From the NCBI GenBank assembly GCA_944322545.1, contig CALUPF010000047.1, forward strand, positions 28,578 through 92,577: a stretch of 64,000 nucleotides of DNA. Direction: 5' to 3'. Numbering within the stretch: position 1 is the first letter of the stretch; every line of letters begins with the position of its first letter. This document shows positions 49,938 to 58,762 of the stretch, one piece after another. Origin of the DNA: Candidatus Gastranaerophilales bacterium (GTDB lineage Bacteria > Cyanobacteriota > Vampirovibrionia > Gastranaerophilales > Gastranaerophilaceae). The notes under the pieces are model-generated. The model was not told where the DNA came from, ran no database searches, and worked only from the letters and a program-made list of their open reading frames with translations. The position numbers were made by a program, and so were the translations under genes.

Positions 49938-50522
49938 ATGGCTATTAAAGTAAAAGATTTTCAGAATAATAAGATTTACTTATCTCAATATGGTCTTGAT
50001 GATATTAAAAATGGAAACATTATCTGTGCTGCTCAAAACTCACAACAATTAGATTGGTCAGGAACTGCAAAAACTATATGGAGTGGTGGAAACTGGACTC
50101 AGTATGGTCCCATGGCTAAAACTACAAATAAACATGCTCTTTTTATTCAAGTTCCGAACAATGAACGGTGGACAATAAAAATTCATCATATTACTGGAAC
50201 TTGTAAAAATCCAAACGGCTCATGGAGTCATAGTGGGATTGCAGAATTTGATTGGAGTTTAAGCGGAACACCAAGATATTTAACATCTTGTTTAGTCGCT
50301 AATGGTGATTTGTATATTCATCAAGAATCTGAAATTATTAGAGTTCTTGAACCTGGTGACATAAAATATTATACTGCATGGGTAAGAACAGATTCAACAA
50401 ACAATGGCATTTGGTATGGCGGAGGTCCAACTACATCAACTGGAGGTGCTTTTAGCCTCGGAAATTCATGTTTATTAGAAGCAATTATGGTGAACAGAGA
50501 AATTCTGATAAATAATCATTAG
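49938..50522 (+). CDS. Hypothetical beta-rich protein, possible tail or virion protein
   Basis: 194 residues from ATG 49938 (MAIKVKDFQ); the longer frame starts inside the upstream gene. Gly, Ser, Trp and Asn-rich beta-type sequence (YTAWVRTDSTNNGIWYGGG), like fibre tips or decoration proteins. Leaderless start. No family recognised. Converges with an NrdD-fragment gene. Confidence 0.6.
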   Translation: MAIKVKDFQNNKIYLSQYGLDDIKNGNIICAAQNSQQLDWSGTAKTIWSGGNWTQYGPMAKTTNKHALFIQVPNNERWTIKIHHITGTCKNPNGSWSHSGIAEFDWSLSGTPRYLTSCLVANGDLYIHQESEIIRVLEPGDIKYYTAWVRTDSTNNGIWYGGGPTTSTGGAFSLGNSCLLEAIMVNREILINNH

Positions 50523-50938
50523 ATTTTTCCGTAATAAGCTTTTTCGTTTTTCTTTAACTCTTCAATTTTTTGTTTTTCAGAAATAGTGTGCTTTACACGA
50601 GCTGCTTCTTCAGCTCTCTTGCCATCGTTCCATCTATCAAGAGACCCGACAAGATATCCCGTTATCCTGCGGAGACGTTCAAATGATTCTGATTCTTCAA
50701 TTTGATATCTCTCAAAATATTTTTTAGCGTCTTCATTATTTTTAAATGATTTAATTCCAAGTTCAATTAAACGAGAATAATGCAACTCAGGAAATTGAGA
50801 TAGCTCTTTTAAACCTTCATCTACTATTTTAGAATCAAATTCACCAAATTGTCTTAAGCTATTCAAGAATTTTTCTTTATCGAATTTCTCAGTTTCTGAC
50901 GGCTTATTGAATAAAATAATAGACGGTGTTTTCATCAC
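50519..50938 (-). CDS. Orphan protein with NrdD C-terminal-like segment
   Basis: 139 residues. The segment RRITGYLVGSLDRWNDGKRAEEAARVKH (~90-117, shown in parts: RRITGYLVGSLDRWN, GKRAEEAARVKH) resembles the region near the C-terminus of anaerobic ribonucleotide reductase NrdD. The zinc cysteines before it and the glycyl-radical motif after it are missing, and the N-terminal 85 residues are unrelated helical sequence. It may modulate the host reductase or be a remnant. Isolated on the minus strand. Confidence 0.55.
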   Translation of the reverse strand: MMKTPSIILFNKPSETEKFDKEKFLNSLRQFGEFDSKIVDEGLKELSQFPELHYSRLIELGIKSFKNNEDAKKYFERYQIEESESFERLRRITGYLVGSLDRWNDGKRAEEAARVKHTISEKQKIEELKKNEKAYYGKI

Positions 50939-50975
50939 AACTCCTTATTAATTAGTATTTCAATTATACTCCATT

Positions 50976-50984
50976 TGATAAAAT
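50976..50984 (+). promoter_or_regulatory. Extended -10 box next to a start codon (leaderless type)
   Basis: TGA-TAAAAT ends six bases before ATG 50991; no Shine-Dalgarno. Confidence 0.5.
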
Positions 50985-50990
50985 TTACTT

Positions 50991-51752
50991 ATGAATATTA
51001 ATCTTGAAGAGCTTTATTTTATATGGAATGGTGGACCTGGAAGTGGGAATCATAATCCAGGACAAGGACGTGGAAAAGGAAAGCCAAACAATTCACCTTC
51101 TAAAATAATTGATTCTTATAAAGAAAAATATTCTGATTTTTGGTTAAATGGTGCTGGAGATAATGGTTTTGAAACAGCAACAAAAAAAGGTGCTGAAAAC
51201 TATAAAAATATAGTTGATTTAGTTGAAAAACAAAAAGATATAGAGTGGAATTCTGGTGAATATGACAGAATGACAAAGAGAATTGCGTATTCTCAAGATG
51301 AGATAGAAAATAATTTTAAAACTCTATGTAAAAATAACTTAACAGAAAATGATTTTTATAAGATTAAAAATCTCTTCTATGATTGGTCAACAAATTTAGG
51401 TCCAAGAGGAAAAGATGGATTGTTTCTAGATACACCAGGAATTATTCTAGAAAAAGATTCAGAAGCATTTAATTTATATAAAGCTTATATTCAAACAATT
51501 CTCTACGAATCAGGAATTACTTCTAAGAAGCTATTTAGAGGAGAACCAAAGAAATTTGATAATAAACCGAAACAATTTGTTAGTTACACAGATTCTATGA
51601 TGTCTGCAGTTAACTTTGCTCGAGGAAACATAGAGAATGTTATAGTAGAAGAAATTCCAATAAATAAAATTATTGCTGTTGACGATATGATGAAGTTTTC
51701 TGGATATAGAACAGAAAAAGAATGGATAGTTGATTCTGGAATCTATGAATAG
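50991..51752 (+). CDS. ADP-ribosyltransferase-like effector with capsid-type Gly-rich tag
   Basis: 253 residues. Residues ~14-34 carry the tag GGPGSGNHNPGQGRGKGKP, also found inside the 976-residue protein. The C-terminal half fits an R-S-E ADP-ribosyltransferase: Arg in KKLFRGEPK (~183), the S-T region FVSYTDSMMSAVNFA (~200) and the Glu pair RTEKEWIVDSG (~243-249). Probably packaged in the head and delivered with DNA to modify a host protein (inference). Leaderless start. Confidence 0.65.
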   Translation: MNINLEELYFIWNGGPGSGNHNPGQGRGKGKPNNSPSKIIDSYKEKYSDFWLNGAGDNGFETATKKGAENYKNIVDLVEKQKDIEWNSGEYDRMTKRIAYSQDEIENNFKTLCKNNLTENDFYKIKNLFYDWSTNLGPRGKDGLFLDTPGIILEKDSEAFNLYKAYIQTILYESGITSKKLFRGEPKKFDNKPKQFVSYTDSMMSAVNFARGNIENVIVEEIPINKIIAVDDMMKFSGYRTEKEWIVDSGIYE

Positions 51753-51754
51753 TA

Positions 51755-51783
51755 TTTACTTTTTTGATGAAAAGTTTTATAAT
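51755..51783 (+). promoter_or_regulatory. Palindrome-type promoter (half palindrome)
   Basis: TAGTATTTACTTTTTT context; TTTACT - 17 - TATAAT at 51778-51783. The TAG stop of the ART gene is part of the site. Confidence 0.7.
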
Positions 51784-51803
51784 ATAAATAACTGGAGAAT
51801 AAA

Positions 51804-52007
51804 ATGAAGACTATCTATGAACTTTTTGAATCTGACAATCTAAGCAAAGAAGAATTTGAAAAGCAGCAAAAAATTCTAAAAGAATTGAATGACGTATTGC
51901 TTCCTTTTGTAGAAGGTTCTACTTTAAGAGAAAAAGAAATTTCTCTTATAAAAATGCCATTTAATGAAAAGTTAAGAATTTACTCAAAATTGAAAAAAGT
52001 TTATTAA
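51804..52007 (+). CDS. Small hypothetical protein
   Basis: 67 residues with GGAG upstream. Acidic-basic helix pattern (LSKEEFEKQQKILKELNDVLL). Has its own promoter and ends just before the next promoter. Function unknown. Confidence 0.6.
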   Translation: MKTIYELFESDNLSKEEFEKQQKILKELNDVLLPFVEGSTLREKEISLIKMPFNEKLRIYSKLKKVY

Positions 52008-52013
52008 AAAGTA

Positions 52014-52042
52014 TTTACTTTTTGATAAATCTATTATAAAAT
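52014..52042 (+). promoter_or_regulatory. Palindrome-type promoter (full palindrome)
   Basis: TTTACT - 17 - TAAAAT at 52037-52042 in the full palindrome. Confidence 0.72.
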
Positions 52043-52072
52043 AAAAATATAAATAAAAGCAAAGGAGCTTAC

Positions 52073-52282
52073 ATGAAAAACATTATTTATTACATTCCAG
52101 GAGATGAAAACAAAGAATACTGGAAGATTTTTGACACAATCAAGAAGAATGGAAAATGCATTGATGCAAGATGGGATGGAGATTATCTAGTTCAAGAATT
52201 CAAATTACTAGATAAAAAATATTCTATTTATGAGAATGAAGAACTAGGAATTCAAAGCAAAATTGAAATGGAGGATTTATGA
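52073..52282 (+). CDS. Small hypothetical protein
   Basis: 69 residues, Shine-Dalgarno AAAGGAG. Begins MKNIIYYIPGDENKEYW. Overlaps the next gene by four bases (ATGA). Function unknown. Confidence 0.6.
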   Translation: MKNIIYYIPGDENKEYWKIFDTIKKNGKCIDARWDGDYLVQEFKLLDKKYSIYENEELGIQSKIEMEDL

Positions 52283-52569
52283 AAACTTTGAACTTTAAAC
52301 ATGCAGTTGAAAAACTTGGTTGTAAAGTAGAAAAATATGTTTATGGATATAATTTTCGTTCTGTATTTGCTTCGAAAGATAATCAACTTTGGTATTTTCA
52401 CATTGAAGATTTAAGAGATGAACATCCGTTTGTTTATAGAAGAACAGTAAAAAGTTTAGAAGATTATACTGGTGGAAGCAATATAAATGATGTTGAATAT
52501 CTTCTTGAAAACTTGGGATATAAGATAAAAGAAAATCGAAAACAGAAATATGACTTCAACTCATTCTAA
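52279..52569 (+). CDS. Hypothetical protein
   Basis: 96 residues with TGGAGG upstream in the previous gene. Aromatic and basic mixed alpha/beta sequence (KVEKYVYGYNFRSVFASKDNQ). Function unknown. Confidence 0.6.
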   Translation: MKTLNFKHAVEKLGCKVEKYVYGYNFRSVFASKDNQLWYFHIEDLRDEHPFVYRRTVKSLEDYTGGSNINDVEYLLENLGYKIKENRKQKYDFNSF

Positions 52570-52762
52570 AATGTTTGATAATAACGTTACAATAATGAAA
52601 TATTTGTCTACAGATGGTGAATATAAATTCAAAGTATTAGATAAATTTAATGAACCAGATGAAGTAGAACGACTTTTAAAAATGATAAATATTTCTAATG
52701 GATTGAGAAAATCTGGAGAACTTAAAAAACAACTTTGGATTAAAACTGTTCCGACAATCTAG
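52550..52762 (+). CDS. Small hypothetical protein
   Basis: 70 residues from ATG 52550 or 63 from ATG 52571, which follows the previous stop. Basic helix near the end (RLLKMINISNGLRKSGELKKQ). Ends in TAG. Function unknown. Confidence 0.5.
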   Translation: MTSTHSKMFDNNVTIMKYLSTDGEYKFKVLDKFNEPDEVERLLKMINISNGLRKSGELKKQLWIKTVPTI

Positions 52763-52773
52763 TTTGTTAGAAT

Positions 52774-53178
52774 ATGTATATGAATACAATTGGAAAAGAA
52801 TTTTCTGAGTTTTTATGTAAACTTCTTAATCTTGAGTTCGGAAAAGATTTTTTCTATATGAGAGTTCCAGATGAAGTTGGTCAAGTATATTGGATGACTC
52901 TAGTTGGTTCTTATGTGAATAGAGATTTAAAAACAAAACAAAAAATTAAAGAATATCAATTTGTCTTGAATTATAGAGATGTTAAAGCTCAAAATGTAGA
53001 TGAAGAGATTTTTCGAATAGAGACTATTCTTAATCGACTAACATGTGCTGAATTAGATAATTTTGAATTATATGAACTTTCTACTTCTAACTTAGGCTCA
53101 TATGAAGATGCTGATGTAGAAGGAAGATTCAAAGGAACAATTCAGATTTCTGTAAAGATTCACGATGATTACCATTAA
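52774..53178 (+). CDS. Probable tail terminator / minor capsid protein
   Basis: 134 residues. Small alpha/beta sequence (FYMRVPDEVGQVYWMTLVGS; 'YQFVLNYRDVKAQNVDEEIFRIETIL' with a closing 'GTIQISVKIHDDYH') with the pattern of tail-terminator/minor capsid proteins in Gram-positive phages. Directly upstream of the portal gene. Start may be ATG 52774 or 52780. Confidence 0.5.
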   Translation: MYMNTIGKEFSEFLCKLLNLEFGKDFFYMRVPDEVGQVYWMTLVGSYVNRDLKTKQKIKEYQFVLNYRDVKAQNVDEEIFRIETILNRLTCAELDNFELYELSTSNLGSYEDADVEGRFKGTIQISVKIHDDYH

Positions 53179-53187
53179 AGAATAAAA

Positions 53188-53196
53188 TGGTAATAT
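53188..53196 (+). promoter_or_regulatory. Extended -10 box next to a start codon (leaderless type)
   Basis: TGG-TAATAT ends seven bases before ATG 53204 of the portal gene, which has no Shine-Dalgarno. Confidence 0.5.
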
Positions 53197-53203
53197 ATAT
53201 CAT

Positions 53204-55699
53204 ATGAATCCGTTCAAAAAGATTACGAGTGTCTTTAGAAGAACACCTAATAAGAATAACATAGAAAATGTAAACAAAAACTCGATTGCTACAGATTTTT
53301 TGCGTAGAGGAAATTTTAAAACTAGGCAAGACATAGAACTAGACCAAAAGTATAATCCAGAAATGACAGTAAATGGCTGGATGTTTGCAGCTCTCAATGC
53401 TAGAAGTGATGCATTTGGTGAATTCTGTGAAGAAAATATTATTACAGAATCTAAAAAAGGAGAAAATCTTTATCACCCATATCTCCAGCTAATTGAAGAA
53501 TCAAAAGAAATTCCTGAATATGAGTTCTGGAAAAGAGCAATCTCAGACTATGATAATTATGGCCAAATGTATTTCTTTATTCTAAGAAGAGTTGTATACG
53601 ATAAAAATGGAGAAATTGAACACATTGGTCTTCCAACAAGAATTGATATTTTAAACGCTTCAAAAATGACAATTCTTACAAAAAACGGTAAAATTGTTGG
53701 ATATAAAGAGCAAATTGATTCTACTCATAAAAGAGAATATTCTGCAGACCAGATAATTAGAGTTATTAATCCTCACCCAAGAGACCCAGAAGTTCCTTAT
53801 TCTATTTATGATGCTGCAAAAGACTATCAATACACAATCAATAAGGGAACTGAATTTGCTCAAAATGCTCTCATCAATAATATGAATACTCCTGGTATTT
53901 TGAGCACTACTGAAGTTCTAAATGATGAAGAATATGATAATCTCATTAGCAGGATTAACTCACATGAACCAGGAAAAGCAATAGTTACAGATGGAACTGG
54001 AAATCTTACATATACATCAATTTCTCAAAGTCTTGACCAAGCTGCACTTCCTACTTTAACTGACCTTTCACGTCAAACAATCTTCGCAGTAACAGGAACG
54101 TCTAAGACAGTCCTTGGAATTGAGGAATCAGGAGTTACACGCGATACATCAAAAGTTCAAGATAGAAAATTCATTAAAAGAGCTATTGCTCCTGTCGCTA
54201 AAAGAGTTGTTTCTGCATTTAATTTTGATTATAGAGTAAAATATCCAGAACTTTATAAGCAGAATCAAGTCAAAATGGTAATTAAACCATTGTATGATGC
54301 TCAAGAAACTCAAGAACAATTTGATACTCAGAAAAAACTGTTTGATGATATTACAGAAATAGTTTATTCAGGATATACGAAAGAATCAGCAGAAGACTTT
54401 ATGTATGGTGATATTTCGTTTACAGACCTTGAACTTGATGCAGAAGATGCTCAAGATATTGAAGATGAGCAAGAAGATATTGATAATCCAGAAAATCAAC
54501 CAACTGAAGAAGAACCAACAGAAGAAATTCAAGAAGAAAATGATGGTTCAGAAAAAACTCTTCAGAAAATTCATATAGAAAATCAAGATTCTGAAATGCA
54601 TAATCACACAAACTCAGATAACTACTATATGAAAGCTTTAAAACTTCATATAAATGAACAAGGTGAGCTTGATGAATACGGAAAATCAATAGAAAATAAA
54701 ATTAATCAAGCAAAAAATAATCTTTTAAAAGAAATCAGAACAATTCAACTTCAAGCTATTAGAGAATCAAGCTCAAAACTTTCTGTAAATGCTTTTGATT
54801 ATGAAGATATTAGAACAGAAGAGCAAGAAGACACAATCTACAATAAAATCAAAAATGCTCTTAGAAAATATTGGTTTTTGATTCTTCCATTAGTTGGAAA
54901 AGAAAGAATTATTGAAGATAAGAATAGCATAAAAATCTCAAAAGAAGATAATCCAGATTTAACTGAAGAAGAAATTCAAGAAAAAAATGAAGAAATTAAA
55001 AAAGCTGAAGTAAATCTTCTTGGAACTAAAAAAGTAAAAGACTACATTGAACAAGTTTCAGAAAAAGCAGCTAAATCTCATACTAATACAATTTATAAGA
55101 CAATTCTAGACTCAGTAAATAAAGCTGAAAATAAAATATTAAGAAATTTATTTGCAAAAGAATATATCGAGCAATTCAAACAAGGCGAAGATAAATGGTT
55201 TAAGTCAAAGCCTACTGAGAAACAAGTAAAATCAAAACTAAATAATGAAAACTTTATTAAAGACAATCAAAAGCTCTATGATTCAGTAAGAAAAAAGATT
55301 GAAGAAGGATTTTCTAGAGAAGAAATTCAAAGAGCTATTAGAAAAGAATATGTTGATTTGTCTAGAACAAGAGCAAATATCTTAGTCGGAAATGAAATGG
55401 CTCGTTCAATTACATCATCTCAATATGTAGCTGATTATGAACTTCTTCGTAAAACAAATATGCTAGATAAAGCATATAAAAGGCTTGTAAGCTCTACTGG
55501 TGACCCATGTCCAGTTTGCAAAGCTCTTATAGATAAAGGTGATATTCCATTTTCTGACCCATTTCTAGAACTTGGTGACACTATCCAAGTTGAAAATGAT
55601 GGAAAGACTACAACATTTACATGCAACTACGAAACAATAGAAAGTGGAGTAGTTCATTGTAATTGTCATTGTGATTATCAATTAATTATTAATGGGTAA
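53204..55699 (+). CDS. Portal protein fused to a MuF-type head morphogenesis domain
   Basis: 831 residues. Residues ~1-400 are an SPP1-like portal (EYEFWKRAISDYDNYGQMYFFILR; VPYSIYDAAKDYQYTINKGTEFAQNAL; TDLSRQTIFAVTGTSKTVLG). A Glu-rich linker at ~410-455. Residues ~470-830 are helical and end in a MuF domain with SRTRANILVGNEMARSITSSQ and a Cys/His cluster (DPCPVCKALID ... HCNCHCDYQ). The portal forms the head channel; MuF proteins enter the head. Fusion of the two is uncommon. Confidence 0.88.
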   Translation: MNPFKKITSVFRRTPNKNNIENVNKNSIATDFLRRGNFKTRQDIELDQKYNPEMTVNGWMFAALNARSDAFGEFCEENIITESKKGENLYHPYLQLIEESKEIPEYEFWKRAISDYDNYGQMYFFILRRVVYDKNGEIEHIGLPTRIDILNASKMTILTKNGKIVGYKEQIDSTHKREYSADQIIRVINPHPRDPEVPYSIYDAAKDYQYTINKGTEFAQNALINNMNTPGILSTTEVLNDEEYDNLISRINSHEPGKAIVTDGTGNLTYTSISQSLDQAALPTLTDLSRQTIFAVTGTSKTVLGIEESGVTRDTSKVQDRKFIKRAIAPVAKRVVSAFNFDYRVKYPELYKQNQVKMVIKPLYDAQETQEQFDTQKKLFDDITEIVYSGYTKESAEDFMYGDISFTDLELDAEDAQDIEDEQEDIDNPENQPTEEEPTEEIQEENDGSEKTLQKIHIENQDSEMHNHTNSDNYYMKALKLHINEQGELDEYGKSIENKINQAKNNLLKEIRTIQLQAIRESSSKLSVNAFDYEDIRTEEQEDTIYNKIKNALRKYWFLILPLVGKERIIEDKNSIKISKEDNPDLTEEEIQEKNEEIKKAEVNLLGTKKVKDYIEQVSEKAAKSHTNTIYKTILDSVNKAENKILRNLFAKEYIEQFKQGEDKWFKSKPTEKQVKSKLNNENFIKDNQKLYDSVRKKIEEGFSREEIQRAIRKEYVDLSRTRANILVGNEMARSITSSQYVADYELLRKTNMLDKAYKRLVSSTGDPCPVCKALIDKGDIPFSDPFLELGDTIQVENDGKTTTFTCNYETIESGVVHCNCHCDYQLIING

Positions 55700-58622
55700 A
55701 ATGAATAGAATAGAAAGATTAGAAAAAGTTTTAAATAAAACTTCAGGTAATCCTTATCACGACAGTGAAGGAAAATTTACTTTTAGCCCTTCATCATTTA
55801 AAAATACAAGCGGAAAAGATGCTGAAGTTACAGATAATCCAAGAGATTGGTATCTGACAGATTTATCTAGAAAAAACATTAATAAAGTTCCAGAAATTAG
55901 TTCAACAAAAGAACTAAAAGATTATTTGTCTTCAAACGGAATTAAGTCAGATATTGATAATCCATCAATAAAAAAGCATGAAGACTATGAAAACATAGAA
56001 TTTGATGCATTAAAAAAACAAGCATCTGGAATAGTTGCTTCAGTTGAATTCTGTAAAGCAGTTTTTGGTAAAGAATCATTGTCTAAATTAAAAGAAATTA
56101 AGTTTTATAGTTCTGAAGCTGAAACAGCTGGTTCTTTTGATGTTATGTTAAAGGGAGAAAAACCGTCAAAGACAAATGGAACACTTGAATTATCAACTGA
56201 TATCAAAAATAGAGGAATTTTACATGAATTTATTCATGTAGTTCAAGATTCAACTAAGAGAAAATCTCAAGATTGTGTGTTGTGGAGTAAAGAAATTTTA
56301 GATAAAACTGGTGTAAATTCAAAAGCTTATACAGGTGCAAATAAAAATCACTTAGCAGCTGAACAATTAGCTGATTTAATTTCTTTTGGAATCGCTAATG
56401 GAAAAAACTTAGAAGATGTTTCTAAGGTTATTAATTATATTAAAAAGAATAAAACAGAAAATTCAGTCAAATATAATATCAGCATAGATTCTGAAAATAA
56501 TAAGTTAAATAAGATTTTGAACTCACAAAAAGAAAATCTCGATTATCGTTATGATGTAAAAGCTTATAAAGAATATCTCAAAGAATGGCTTAAACATAAA
56601 GATGAAAAAGAATATTTGGACGGAGGTATTCTTTCATTTGCAGAATTCTGGGAACATGACATTGATTATGAGTTTGAAGACTATAATAAAATTTTAAAAT
56701 TAATTGATGAATACAACAAAAAGAAAGAATTAGTGACTAATGGTGGTCCCGGTTCAGGGAATTTCAACCCAGGTCAGGGACGAGGTGTTGGAAAACCAGC
56801 TAACGGACATACTTCGAAAAGTGCCACTCAATATTCTGCAGATAAATATCTCACTAAAGCAGAACATGAAAATATAATCAACTATTCTTCAGAAGACAAT
56901 TTTACAGATGATGAATTAGATGCAATTGCTAGTTATACTAAGAGCATGAGATATGGTGCATCTAGTGAATTAAATCAAGCAATCAAAGCAGATTCTAACG
57001 GTGAAATAACAGAAACAGAGAATATTTTGTTTCCAGAAGATGATTCTCAAATTGTCACATGGAAAGACAACAAAGAATTTATTGAGCAAAAAATAAAAGA
57101 TAAGAAAAAGTATGATTCATTAAATGAAGAAATTCGTCTTGAATCTTCTATTCTTCGAAAAGGTGGATTATCTGACGAAAAAGAAATTGAAAATCTTAAA
57201 TCTCATATTTCTAAAATACAGAAAGAAAGAGACGATATTTCAAAAACTTTGAAATATTCTGAGTATGAAAATTATATAAAAAACTATGAAGAAGGTCGGT
57301 ATGATAGTATCAAAGACGACCAAAAAATGTGGACAATAGACGAAGATAAATTGTCGAAAATTTCTATAGTAAAATTAAGAGAAAAGCAAAAATCAGATTC
57401 AAAAAGATTTGATGAAGTTCTAGAAATTCCTAGATTGACTTGGAGCATATCTCCTAATGATAAACCGACAACTACAGACACATTAGCAAATGTATATCAA
57501 GAAAGTTTTAAAGACCTTGACAAGTTAGACAATATCATCAAAAACAAAGGTTTTGTCTTAAATAAAGATATTACTGTTACAAGAAGAGTTGCAAATGCTA
57601 AAGTAATAGAAAATCAAATAAAAAACAAAGGTGAGTATACTCAAAACGGAATTACAAGTGTTACAGCTGCAAGGTCAATTGCAAAGAAAATGCCTAGTGG
57701 TGTTAATATGGGAGATGATTTATTAAGAATCACAATTCCTGCTGGAACAAAGGTAATTTCTACTTATAATCCATTTGTAAGAGATGTTCAAAAATCTGCT
57801 GATAAATATAATGGTGGAAATCTAACAGTAGAAGATAAAAGAAATCTACGATTGATTAAAGGCCAAAACGAGCTGATTCTTCCAAGTGGGTCAAAATTTG
57901 TTTCCCCTAATGGTAATAGTATTTCTAAGAATGAAGACGGTTCTTACCAGTTAATCTTAAAAGTAGAAAATGATAAAACTAGTAAAAATAGTTTAAAGAT
58001 AATTGATTATTTAAGAAACAATCTTTCTGCTAAATCTTATTTTAGAAGTCAAAGACTATCTGCTATTCTGAATAAGGTGAACAGAGGCAATCCATATCAT
58101 GATAGTGAAGGAAAATTCACATCAAAAGGTGGTTCTTTCGGTTCTTCAGCTTTGATTACTGACAAAGGAAAAGAAATTGATAAAAAATTTCGATCATTTT
58201 CAGACATTGCTCTTGAACTAAAAGAAGGAACTCATAAAGTTCTTGGAAAAGAAATCTCTGGAAAAAGATTTGATTTAGTGTCAGGTGATATATTGGTTTC
58301 GACAATTGATGATAATGCTGAAGACGAAAATAGGGTTGAAGAAATTAAACAACAAATAGAAAAAGAAAAGAAAAGTGGTGTTGTTTTGATTACAATCGAT
58401 GAAAATGAGAAAGTTAAAATTAGAGATGGTTCTCATACATTTGCTGCGTATCTTAGATTAAGAGATGAAGGAAAAAATTATTATATTCCATTTATTCTTT
58501 CAACTCCTAGTGATATTGACAGATGGGAAAAGAAATTTGATTCAATTTATGAACTAGAAAAAACAAAAAAAGATTTAGTTAATGTAAAACAATTTAAAAT
58601 AAATAAAGAAGATGAAGAATAA
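55692..58622 (+). CDS. Multi-domain capsid-borne effector polyprotein (metallopeptidase-like, ADP-ribosyltransferase, ParB-like)
   Basis: 976 residues. Three modules each follow a short tag. Module 1 (~20-330) follows GNPYHDSEGKFTFSP and has a zinc-peptidase-like HEFIHVVQD (~180). Module 2 (~355-775) follows GGPGSGNFNPGQGRGVGKP and ends in an R-S-E ADP-ribosyltransferase: Arg in ITVTRRVANA (~634), GITSVTAARS (~653) and QNELILPSGSKF (~728). Module 3 (~795-976) follows GNPYHDSEGKFTSKGG and has a ParB-like VKIRDGSHTFAAYLRLRDEG. The gene overlaps the portal-MuF gene. Likely packaged and cleaved near the tags to release separate effectors (inference). Confidence 0.75.
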   Translation: MGKMNRIERLEKVLNKTSGNPYHDSEGKFTFSPSSFKNTSGKDAEVTDNPRDWYLTDLSRKNINKVPEISSTKELKDYLSSNGIKSDIDNPSIKKHEDYENIEFDALKKQASGIVASVEFCKAVFGKESLSKLKEIKFYSSEAETAGSFDVMLKGEKPSKTNGTLELSTDIKNRGILHEFIHVVQDSTKRKSQDCVLWSKEILDKTGVNSKAYTGANKNHLAAEQLADLISFGIANGKNLEDVSKVINYIKKNKTENSVKYNISIDSENNKLNKILNSQKENLDYRYDVKAYKEYLKEWLKHKDEKEYLDGGILSFAEFWEHDIDYEFEDYNKILKLIDEYNKKKELVTNGGPGSGNFNPGQGRGVGKPANGHTSKSATQYSADKYLTKAEHENIINYSSEDNFTDDELDAIASYTKSMRYGASSELNQAIKADSNGEITETENILFPEDDSQIVTWKDNKEFIEQKIKDKKKYDSLNEEIRLESSILRKGGLSDEKEIENLKSHISKIQKERDDISKTLKYSEYENYIKNYEEGRYDSIKDDQKMWTIDEDKLSKISIVKLREKQKSDSKRFDEVLEIPRLTWSISPNDKPTTTDTLANVYQESFKDLDKLDNIIKNKGFVLNKDITVTRRVANAKVIENQIKNKGEYTQNGITSVTAARSIAKKMPSGVNMGDDLLRITIPAGTKVISTYNPFVRDVQKSADKYNGGNLTVEDKRNLRLIKGQNELILPSGSKFVSPNGNSISKNEDGSYQLILKVENDKTSKNSLKIIDYLRNNLSAKSYFRSQRLSAILNKVNRGNPYHDSEGKFTSKGGSFGSSALITDKGKEIDKKFRSFSDIALELKEGTHKVLGKEISGKRFDLVSGDILVSTIDDNAEDENRVEEIKQQIEKEKKSGVVLITIDENEKVKIRDGSHTFAAYLRLRDEGKNYYIPFILSTPSDIDRWEKKFDSIYELEKTKKDLVNVKQFKINKEDEE

Positions 58623-58704
58623 AGGACATAAAAACTTTTTGATTTATTTTGTTCTTTGCATTCTGATCTGGTTAATTTGCATGATTTCAATTTGCTTGAA
58701 ATAG
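58612..58704 (+). CDS. Very small membrane peptide (30 aa)
   Basis: 30 residues overlapping the end of the polyprotein gene (ATGAAGAATAA). One hydrophobic helix (FLIYFVLCILIWLICMISI). Weak ribosome-binding site; its TAG stop begins the next promoter. Confidence 0.35.
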   Translation: MKNKGHKNFLIYFVLCILIWLICMISICLK

Positions 58705-58706
58705 TA

Positions 58707-58735
58707 TTTACAAATTTTTAGAAAATATATATAAT
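58707..58735 (+). promoter_or_regulatory. Promoter of the Y-RNA-like/Ro-like locus
   Basis: TTTACA - 17 - TATAAT at 58730-58735 (AGTATTTACA context). Predicted start ~58742, 20 bases before the first structured RNA. Confidence 0.65.
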
Positions 58736-58762
58736 CAAAATATAAATAAGAACATTAAAAAC

